Shown: positions 57,876-64,000 of the stretch, piece by piece
Layout: every line of letters starts with the position of its first letter
Numbering within the stretch: the stretch's first letter is position 1
DNA from: CALNYZ01 sp942490945
GTDB lineage: Bacteria; Pseudomonadota; Gammaproteobacteria; UBA6429; Thiohalophilaceae
Direction: 5' to 3'
Assembly: GCA_942490945.1 (NCBI GenBank)
Contig: CALNYZ010000017.1
Coordinates: forward strand, 488,238 to 552,237
Length of the DNA: 64,000 nucleotides
Program-made: the position numbers and the translations under genes
The notes under the pieces: model-generated
Told to the model about the DNA's origin: nothing
Seen by the model: only the letters and a program-made list of their open reading frames with translations
Database searches by the model: none

Positions 57876-57948
57876 GGAATTGGTAGACGCGCTGGTCTCA
57901 AACACCAGTGATAGCAATATCGTGCCGGTTCGATCCCGGCCCTGGGCA
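57865..57948 (+). tRNA. tRNA-Leu (anticodon CAA)
   Basis: GCCCAGG pairs with CCTGGGC in the acceptor stem, and the discriminator is A. The D arm holds GGAATTGGTAGAC, the anticodon arm GCTGGTCTCAAACACCAGT has loop CTCAAAC, so the anticodon is CAA. A variable arm of class II length (GATAGCAATATC) and the T arm GCCGGTTCGATCCCGGC follow. CCA is not encoded. Confidence 0.95.
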
Positions 57949-57958
57949 CAATCCTCAA

Positions 57959-58411
57959 ATGATGCCAGAGCAAATCACAAGTAACGAAGAGAAGCAACTG
58001 GCCATAGATAAGCGCTATTTAAAAATGGCCAGGATCTGGGCATCAAACTCCTATTGCATTCGCAGAAAGGTTGGAGCACTGCTGGTAAAAGACAAAATGA
58101 TCATTTCCGACGGGTACAATGGAACCCCTTCAGGCTTTGAAAATGAGTGTGAGGATGATAATGACACCACCAAATCTTATGTGCTGCATGCTGAGGCCAA
58201 CGCCATCACTAAGGTGGCCAAATCCAACAACAGCAGTGAAGGATCTACACTTTATATCACAACCTCTCCATGTATGGAGTGCTCAAAGCTGATCATCCAG
58301 TCGGGGATTATCAGGGTGGTGTACCAGGAAAAATACAGGATTACCGATGGCCTCGATCTGCTGGAAAGAGCGGGAACAGAGTTGATTCATTTACCGGAAA
58401 TTGAAGATTAA
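57959..58411 (+). CDS. dCMP deaminase-type cytidine deaminase
   Basis: I start at ATG 57959 (MMPEQ...); the longer open frame would run through the tRNA. The 150-residue protein has the zinc motif LHAEANAI (H-A-E) and TTSPCMECSKLII (P-C-x-x-C), with GYNGTPSGFENECED at the substrate loop, typical of ComEB-like dCMP deaminases. It supplies dUMP for thymidylate synthesis. It is close to the S41 protease gene (start 28 bases after the stop). Confidence 0.92.
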   Translation: MMPEQITSNEEKQLAIDKRYLKMARIWASNSYCIRRKVGALLVKDKMIISDGYNGTPSGFENECEDDNDTTKSYVLHAEANAITKVAKSNNSSEGSTLYITTSPCMECSKLIIQSGIIRVVYQEKYRITDGLDLLERAGTELIHLPEIED

Positions 58412-58439
58412 AGGACAAGATAGAGAAAGGGAAGAGAGC

Positions 58440-60107
58440 ATGAAGGACAGAAGAAACAGGCTGATTATTTTAATGCCACTGATTATCAGTTTGACCCTGA
58501 TAATCGGAATCCTGCTGGGGAACTGGATCACCGGTATCCGTATCAGGGGTATGGTTTCCGATGAGCTCAGCAATCAAAGATTTTCCATCCTGCCCGGAAA
58601 CAATTCGGGATCGGGTTTTTCCCTGACTCCAAAAAGCAATAAAATCTCTACAGCCATTCAGTATATCCTGAGTGAATATGTGGATACCGTAGATGTAAAC
58701 GGACTGAATGAGTCTGTCATACCCGCATTGGTCGACAACCTGGATCCGCATTCCATCTATATCCCGGCCAGTGATTTTCAGCGCTTCTCAGAACCCCTGA
58801 TGGGTAACTTCAGCGGAATTGGAGTTTCCTTCAATATGACCGACGACACAGTGGCCATTATTAATACCATACCAAACGGTCCGTCCGAAATGGTTGGCGT
58901 TATGGCCGGTGACAGGATCATTATGGTGGATGATTCTGTGGTGGCCGGGGTTAATATGCCCAGCGATGATATCGTCAAAATGCTTAAGGGACCCAAAAAT
59001 TCCGTGGTGAAGGTCACCATCTACAGAAGAGGCGAGAAAGCACCCATCGATTTTGAGATCACACGCGACGATATCCCCATCTACAGTGTGGATGTAGCCT
59101 ATAAGGTGAATGAAAACACCGGATATATAAAGATCAGCCAGTTTGCACAGACCACCTACCATGAGTTTATGCAAGCCATCGAAAAACTTAAATCACAGGG
59201 TGTTAATAAGCTGATTATAGACCTTCGCAGAAATGGAGGTGGAATCATGGAGGCTGCCACCATGATCGCCGATCAGTTTCTGGAGGAGGGTCAGTTGATT
59301 GTCTATACAGAAGGGCGCGCAAGGCCCCGGGAAAACGATTATGCTTCTTCCAGGGGAATGCTCAAAAATGACAAAGTCGTGGTGCTGATGGATGAGTCCA
59401 GTGCGTCGGCCAGCGAGATCCTTGCTGGCGCCATCCAGGATAACGATCGCGGACTGGTAATCGGACGCAGGTCCTTTGGAAAGGGATTGGTGCAGGAGGA
59501 GATGCGTTTTACAGATGGCTCGGCTATGCGGCTCACCGTGGCCCGTTATTACACCCCCACAGGCAGGAGTATTCAACGCTCCTATGAAAACGGCAAAGAG
59601 GACTACTATCACGAATTCTCAGAACGTTGGATACGGGGTGAATTTGAATACGAGGACAGCGTTAAATTTGATGACTCCCAGAAGTTCCTTACCCCGGGCG
59701 GAAAGACCGTTTACGGCGGAGGTGGGATCATGCCGGATGTATTTGTCCCCCTGGACACTTCCGGTGCTTCAGCGTATTATAACAGTGTCAGGAGCCTGGG
59801 ACTTATGTACCGGTTTGCTTTCTACTATACAGACCTGCACCGGTCCTCGCTGGATCAATTTACCACTCCACAGGATATTGAAGGCTACCTGGATGACCAG
59901 GACCTGCTGGCACAGTTCATTACATTTGCCAAGGAAAAAGGGGTTAAACCCGACTATGATGATATCAGGGTCTCCAAAAATATCCTTCATAAGACCATCA
60001 AGGCCTATGTGGCCAGAAACATTATCGACAATGATGGATTCTATCCCATCATTGCAGATATCGACTATACCCTGAAAGTGGCCATTGATACCATTGCCAC
60101 CCTCTGA
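58440..60107 (+). CDS. S41 family C-terminal processing peptidase
   Basis: I take ATG 58440 (MKDRRNRLIILMPLIISLTL), preceded by GGGAAGAG; a TTG 13 codons upstream is less likely. The 555-residue protein has an N-terminal membrane anchor or signal (about 7-28), a PDZ domain around 130-200 (MVGVMAGDRIIMVDDSVVAG) and the tail-protease domain with the catalytic pair Ser in DESSASASEILAGA and Lys in GRRSFGKGLVQEE. Bacteroidota carry several of these periplasmic proteases. The substrate is unknown. Confidence 0.92.
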   Translation: MKDRRNRLIILMPLIISLTLIIGILLGNWITGIRIRGMVSDELSNQRFSILPGNNSGSGFSLTPKSNKISTAIQYILSEYVDTVDVNGLNESVIPALVDNLDPHSIYIPASDFQRFSEPLMGNFSGIGVSFNMTDDTVAIINTIPNGPSEMVGVMAGDRIIMVDDSVVAGVNMPSDDIVKMLKGPKNSVVKVTIYRRGEKAPIDFEITRDDIPIYSVDVAYKVNENTGYIKISQFAQTTYHEFMQAIEKLKSQGVNKLIIDLRRNGGGIMEAATMIADQFLEEGQLIVYTEGRARPRENDYASSRGMLKNDKVVVLMDESSASASEILAGAIQDNDRGLVIGRRSFGKGLVQEEMRFTDGSAMRLTVARYYTPTGRSIQRSYENGKEDYYHEFSERWIRGEFEYEDSVKFDDSQKFLTPGGKTVYGGGGIMPDVFVPLDTSGASAYYNSVRSLGLMYRFAFYYTDLHRSSLDQFTTPQDIEGYLDDQDLLAQFITFAKEKGVKPDYDDIRVSKNILHKTIKAYVARNIIDNDGFYPIIADIDYTLKVAIDTIATL

Positions 60108-60191
60108 TTTTTATTCCTTTTAAACCTTTTATTGTTTGCATGATCAAATAGGCAAATGCATTTGCTATTTGTCTTATTAAAAATTACAATC

Positions 60192-60723
60192 ATGAAAACA
60201 AGAAATATAAAATCGTTTGGAGTAATCTTAATGAGTATGTTCCTGGTAACAGCTATCAATGCCCAATCTCCCCGTCATGGACCGCATTTCGTCGCTTGAA
60301 CTGACTGAAGAGCAACAGGCGGAAATTACCTCGCTTCGCGCCGAACACTACAAAACCGTCACACCGCTAAAGAACAAAATGGCCGAACTGAGGGCTCATG
60401 AGCGTACGCTTCTTTCTGAAGAAAGCGTCGATATGAAAGCGGTAAACAAGACTATCGATGAGCAGACCGAGCTTTCAAATTCCATTCGCAAACTTCAGGT
60501 GAAGCAGCAGGTCGCTATCAAAGGACTGCTTAGTGATGAGCAGGTAATGAAGCTGCAGCAGCGCAGACAATTTGCCCAGGGGAATGGATCCCATGGCAAA
60601 AGTGGCCGCCAGGGGGTCAGGGAAGACATGGAGGCGCCGGAACGGGCAGAGGATACAGAGGAATTTAGGGTTGGTGAATACCATCAAGTGCGACCTGCCG
60701 GAATTGATCTTTACGGATCATGA
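60192..60723 (+). CDS. Spy/CpxP-like periplasmic protein, frameshifted
   Basis: ATG 60192 gives a signal peptide MKTRNIKSFGVILMSMFLVT ending AQS. The frame breaks near 60,275 and goes on as RISSLELTEEQQAEITSLRA, then helical KNKMAELRAHERTLLSEESV and QQVAIKGLLSDEQVMKLQQR. The paired LTEEQ and LSDEQ motifs are those of the LTXXQ family. The open frame runs into a terminator hairpin, so the true stop may be earlier and a second indel near 60,620 is likely. Confidence 0.78.
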
Positions 60724-60739
60724 ACGGCAGGTTTTTTTG
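60693..60739 (+). terminator. Rho-independent terminator of the Spy-like gene
   Basis: ACCTGCCG (60693-60700) pairs with CGGCAGGT (60725-60732), followed by seven T. The loop is long (24 bases). Confidence 0.75.
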
Positions 60740-60742
60740 CCC

Positions 60743-61537
60743 TTAATGCTGAGACATTAGATCCAAAAATGCCTGGTAAATATGCCGGGGCTCCTCCATA
60801 AAACCCATGTGACCACTCTCTTCCAGTCGCAGTACCCGGGCATGGGGTGCCAGAGATACCAGCTTCTCAAATACCACCACCGGGATATAATTATCCTTCA
60901 TCCCACCAATTATAAGTAAAGGCAGCTTCGGGTCCTGCAGGACCCTGGTCCTGTCGGGCCGTTCCTTCATTCCATTGAGCAGTGCTATGGTGCCATCATC
61001 CGGACTGGCAAGTGCAATATCTCTTGCTAATTCTACCTGGCTGCTCATGGTCTCCAGGTTGTCCATGGCAAAAGCCTTGGGGATATTAACCAGGACTATC
61101 TGCCTCTTCTTTCCACATAGTATCAGGCTGATCTCCCTGTCTCGGTTTGCCCGCTTTTCTTCGGTATCTGCAAATGGAGTGGAATGTACCAGTGCATAGG
61201 CGGAAAGTTTTTCAGGATATAGAGCAGCAAAAGCCATTGTTACATACCCCCCCATGGAATGGCCGGCAAGGAATACTTCAGGGATTTCTTCAGCTTCAAG
61301 AATAGCCGCCACTGCATCTGCAAGCTCATCCATGCTGTGTACCCTTCCCCAGGTACCGGACCCGCCATGACCGGGAAGGTCGGGAACGATAAATCGGTAT
61401 GCTCCCGGGAAACTCTCAGTAAAACTTTCCCAGATGGCTCCGCTCTCCAGGTACCCGTGCAACAAAACGATGCAGGGACCCTTTCCAAGATCTGAATATA
61501 TCACATCGGTTCCCCTGTATTTAATACTCTTTTTCAT
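60743..61537 (-). CDS. Alpha/beta hydrolase
   Basis: A 264-residue hydrolase. LLHGYLES (oxyanion), the VPDLPGHGGSG segment, nucleophile elbow LAGHSMGGYVTMAF (about 90-103), the acid in IIGGMKDNYIPV and His in EESGHMGFMEEP are in order, so the Ser-Asp-His set is complete. No signal peptide. The next minus-strand gene upstream, the Xaa-Pro peptidase, ends 6 bases before its start codon; the two probably form an operon. Confidence 0.9.
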   Translation of the reverse strand: MKKSIKYRGTDVIYSDLGKGPCIVLLHGYLESGAIWESFTESFPGAYRFIVPDLPGHGGSGTWGRVHSMDELADAVAAILEAEEIPEVFLAGHSMGGYVTMAFAALYPEKLSAYALVHSTPFADTEEKRANRDREISLILCGKKRQIVLVNIPKAFAMDNLETMSSQVELARDIALASPDDGTIALLNGMKERPDRTRVLQDPKLPLLIIGGMKDNYIPVVVFEKLVSLAPHARVLRLEESGHMGFMEEPRHIYQAFLDLMSQH

Positions 61538-61543
61538 GTCTGC

Positions 61544-62779
61544 TTAAGAAGTTCTGTTCATCAGTTCTTCAATCTCATCTGCTTCAATGGGGATATCTTC
61601 CATCAGATCCACCGGTCCCTTATCCGTAATCAGGATGTCATTCTCAAGCCGGATTCCCAACTTTTCCCTTGGGATGTATATGGCAGGCTCACAGGTAAGC
61701 ACCATTCCCGGTTTAAATGGTTTCAGGCGGTCGAAAGGATCATGTACATCCAATCCCATGGAATGAGAAGTCCCATGCATAAAGAAGTTTTTCCAGAGGG
61801 GTTCCGGTCCCGCATGAGCCTCTACCTCCTCCCTGGAATAGAGTCCCAGGCCAATATGCTCCTCCTGCCAGAATTCACCTACAGCCTGATGAAAATCGGC
61901 CATCACCGTGCCCGGAACCATCAGATCCCTTGCCTTCCTGAAGACCCTGAGTACCGCATCATAAAGCAATCTATGTCGCCTGGAAAAACGGCCGCTGACC
62001 GGTATGGTCCGGGAACAATCGGCTGCATAGTGATTGATCTCAGCCCCAAAATCCATCAATAAAAGCTCCCCATCCCTGCAGAGACAGTTATTCTTTACAT
62101 AGTGCAGGACCAGTGCATTTTTCCCGCAGGCCATAATGGGTTCAAAGGCATGTCCCTCTGCCCCTCTTCCAATGAACTCCCCGATAATTTCTGCTTCTAC
62201 CTGGTATTCATAAATCCCGGGCTCTACCCTTTGTAGCACCCTGAGAAAAGCTGAACGGGTGATGGAAATGGCCTTTCTGATTTCCTCAATCTCCTCCGGC
62301 TGTTTGATCATTCTGAGGCTTTGAAGCAAAGGAACCAGGGATGTTTTATGCTGATAGGGAATGTCCCCGGTTTCATGATCGGTATAAATCATGGTGGCCT
62401 CGGGAATCAGGAGCTGAAGGATGGCATTCTGTTCTTCCAGCCAGCGGACCTGTTTGATCCCGGAGAGTGCCTGAACCTCCTCCTGATCCGGGATTTGTCC
62501 GTTCCACAACTCGGATTTAAGAGTGGGCCTTTTAATAAACAGGACCTCCCGGAGATTGGGGTCGGGGTGACCAGGAGTGAAAGCAAAAATACTTTCCTCC
62601 AGGTTGATTCCGGTAAGGTAGAAGAAGTCTGAATGCTGCCTGAAAGGGTAAAACTGATCCCCGTTTCGTAGCTTTCGTTTGTCTGATCTTATCAGTGCCA
62701 TGGAATCCGGCGACATCAGGGAGGCGAGCCTGGACCTGTTACGAATAAATAGTGCTGCCGGAACGGGATTTGATTTCAT
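61544..62779 (-). CDS. Xaa-Pro aminopeptidase-type M24 peptidase
   Basis: A 411-residue protein with an N-terminal creatinase-like domain (DQFYPFRQHSDFFYLTGINL) and a pita-bread M24 domain. The metal ligands are in LLMDFGAEINHYAADCSRT, the HGTSHSMGLDVHD block and the late CEPAIYIP and IRLENDILIT segments. It should remove N-terminal residues before proline with two metal ions. Length is slightly short for aminopeptidase P (about 430-440). It is the first gene of the minus-strand pair. Confidence 0.92.
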   Translation of the reverse strand: MKSNPVPAALFIRNRSRLASLMSPDSMALIRSDKRKLRNGDQFYPFRQHSDFFYLTGINLEESIFAFTPGHPDPNLREVLFIKRPTLKSELWNGQIPDQEEVQALSGIKQVRWLEEQNAILQLLIPEATMIYTDHETGDIPYQHKTSLVPLLQSLRMIKQPEEIEEIRKAISITRSAFLRVLQRVEPGIYEYQVEAEIIGEFIGRGAEGHAFEPIMACGKNALVLHYVKNNCLCRDGELLLMDFGAEINHYAADCSRTIPVSGRFSRRHRLLYDAVLRVFRKARDLMVPGTVMADFHQAVGEFWQEEHIGLGLYSREEVEAHAGPEPLWKNFFMHGTSHSMGLDVHDPFDRLKPFKPGMVLTCEPAIYIPREKLGIRLENDILITDKGPVDLMEDIPIEADEIEELMNRTS

Positions 62780-62862
62780 TCGATAAACAAGGCCTTACTT
62801 TAGAAGGTGTTTAAACTGCTGTAGGAAATGTTTTACACCCTTTCAAGAGAATCAGAAAATCT

Positions 62863-62870
62863 TATATTTG
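62863..62870 (+). promoter_or_regulatory. Bacteroidota -7 promoter element of the sdh operon
   Basis: TATATTTG fits TAnnTTTG and lies 46 bases before the sdhC start. TTTC at 62841 is a near match to a -33 TTTG at the right spacing. Confidence 0.6.
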
Positions 62871-62916
62871 TTAGCTACCCTATGCAATTTAAGTAACTTA
62901 TTTTAATTGTAATCAT

Positions 62917-63582
62917 ATGTCCGGAATATTCACCTCTTCCATTGGAAAGAAACTATTGATGTCACTGGCCGGAATTTTCCTCATTGTATTTCTGCTGGTT
63001 CATATGGGAATCAATCTCCTTGTCATCATCATCGAAGACCCCATGGTCTACAACAAAGCGGCCCACTTCATGTCTTCAAACATCCTGATCAAGATCTTCG
63101 AAATTGTCTTGTTTGGAGGCTTCCTGTTGCACATCATCTATGCCCTGATTCTCCAGATTCAGAACTGGATTGCCAGGCCAAGCAGGTACAACAAGGCCAA
63201 CTACTCGAACACTTCGTTCTTCTCCAAATTCATGATTCACACGGCTGTAATCACCCTGATCTTCCTGGTGATCCATATGATGGACTTTTATATCAAAGCC
63301 AAATTTGGTCATGGAGCCGAGATCATTGTGGATGGGGTTGTGCTCCACGATTTTGCAAGCGAAATCGTAGATAAGTTTAAAATGCTGCCCTTTGTAATCT
63401 TTTACATTGCTGCCTTTGTTTTCCTGGGATTTCACCTGGTTCATGGTTTTCAGTCAGCCTTTAAAACCCTTGGGCTGGACAACAAGAAATATAATCCTAT
63501 AATCCAGGTACTGGCCATCCTCTACTGTACCATTATTGTGGCCGGTTATTCCATAATTCCAGTGATTATCTACTTCTCATAA
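62917..63582 (+). CDS. sdhC: Succinate dehydrogenase cytochrome b subunit
   Basis: A 221-residue five-helix membrane subunit of the type that carries two hemes, the Bacteroidota/epsilon form (SIGKKLLMSLAGIFLIVFLL, LVHMGINLLVI, HIIYALILQIQNWIARPSRY, HTAVITLIFLVIHMMDFYIK, GFHLVHGFQSAFKTLGL). His residues in several helices can bind heme. It anchors the flavoprotein and iron-sulfur subunits and reduces or oxidises quinone. sdhA follows 18 bases later. Confidence 0.95.
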   Translation: MSGIFTSSIGKKLLMSLAGIFLIVFLLVHMGINLLVIIIEDPMVYNKAAHFMSSNILIKIFEIVLFGGFLLHIIYALILQIQNWIARPSRYNKANYSNTSFFSKFMIHTAVITLIFLVIHMMDFYIKAKFGHGAEIIVDGVVLHDFASEIVDKFKMLPFVIFYIAAFVFLGFHLVHGFQSAFKTLGLDNKKYNPIIQVLAILYCTIIVAGYSIIPVIIYFS

Positions 63583-63600
63583 CAATAACAGATACCCAAT

Positions 63601-64000
63601 ATGGTTAAGCTACAATCCAGGATACCCGAAGGACCCCTGGCTGAAAAATGGTCAAACTACAAATCCAACCAGAACCTGGTCAACCCGGCCAATAAGCGGA
63701 AACTGGATGTGATTGTGATCGGGACCGGCCTGGCCGGTGCGGCTGCAGCAGCCTCCATGGCTGAAATGGGATTTAAAGTTAAATCCTTCTGCTATCAGGA
63801 CAGCTCCCGGAGGGCGCATAGTATTGCGGCCCAGGGTGGCATCAATGCGGCAAAGAACTATCAGAATGACGGTGACAGTACCTACCGGCTCTTTTTTGAC
63901 ACCATCAAGGGAGGCGACTATCGTTCACGGGAAGCCAATGTATACCGCCTGGCCGAGGTGAGCAATGATATCATTGACCAGTGTGTTGCCCAGGGTGTTC
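63601..64000 (+). CDS. sdhA: Succinate dehydrogenase/fumarate reductase flavoprotein subunit, N-terminal part
   Basis: The frame from ATG 63601 stays open to the right edge, so the gene is cut. It shows KLDVIVIGTGLAGAAAAASM (FAD-binding GxGxxG), SIAAQGGINAAKNYQNDGDS with the covalent-flavin region, and FFDTIKGGDYRSREANVYRL, all typical of the Bacteroidota SdhA. It starts 18 bases after sdhC; sdhB is expected next. Confidence 0.95.
   Translation, partial: MVKLQSRIPEGPLAEKWSNYKSNQNLVNPANKRKLDVIVIGTGLAGAAAAASMAEMGFKVKSFCYQDSSRRAHSIAAQGGINAAKNYQNDGDSTYRLFFDTIKGGDYRSREANVYRLAEVSNDIIDQCVAQGV

Noticed and set aside
57671..57948. att site of an integrated prophage or island at tRNA-Leu
   Set aside because: The repeat covers the tRNA 5' end, not the 3' end usual for integrases, and no integrase gene or cargo lies between the copies.
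1..64000. CRISPR array or insertion sequence
   Set aside because: No regularly spaced repeats and no transposase-like frame were seen on either strand.

Overview
The window does not read as one genome. It is a chimera of at least four sources. Bases 1 to about 31,655 look gammaproteobacterial. Bases about 31,658-32,415 are a fragment of an acyl-CoA dehydrogenase of deltaproteobacterial style. Bases about 32,415-33,080 are GC-rich and mycobacterium-like (DUF1918 and a ribosome-hibernation-factor-like protein). Bases about 33,085-64,000 are from a Bacteroidota member, shown by a type IX secretion C-terminal tail, TAnnTTTG promoters and Bacteroidota-type ribosomal proteins, Dxs and Sdh. The two small middle pieces are each about the length of one Sanger-type read, which suggests misassembly of environmental DNA rather than lateral transfer.

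Gammaproteobacterial part: a partial DUF374 acyltransferase, signalling proteins (GGDEF-EAL, chemoreceptor, PDC sensor, substrate-binding/GGDEF fusion, truncated EAL), an OmpA-like lipoprotein, a DUF1631 protein, a SulP transporter, a cold shock protein, and a glycosyltransferase next to a dTDP-rhamnose operon (rfbB-rfbA-rfbC) whose rfbD survives only as a 3' remnant. Bactofilin, an ABC exporter, a probable sulfur globule protein, a TerB-like protein, a kinase/ATPase fusion, the stand-alone second EF-G, outer membrane phospholipase A and a glutathione S-transferase follow. The sulfur globule protein suggests a sulfur-oxidising host. This half has intact reading frames.

Bacteroidota part: it opens with the most interesting find, the tail of a lasso peptide cluster. 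A B2-type leader peptidase gene (one clear and one possible frameshift) overlaps by ATGA a 44-codon gene for a lasso-like precursor that appears on no usual gene list. A frameshifted secreted beta-propeller-like protein with a type IX sorting tail comes next. After it lie purD, a DUF6427 membrane protein, a polysaccharide deacetylase, a DUF2723 protein, 3-methyladenine DNA glycosylase, an O-antigen ligase, the rplM-rpsI-rpsB-tsf cluster, two tandem serine hydrolases, pyrH-frr, an OmpA-like lipoprotein, dxs, an ALDH7 dehydrogenase, tRNA-Leu(CAA), dCMP deaminase, an S41 protease, a Spy-like protein, an alpha/beta hydrolase, an Xaa-Pro peptidase and the start of the succinate dehydrogenase operon. 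Many essential genes here carry single-base frameshifts (rpsI, rpsB, tsf and others), so the sequence quality of this half is poor and most breaks are probably errors, not biology.
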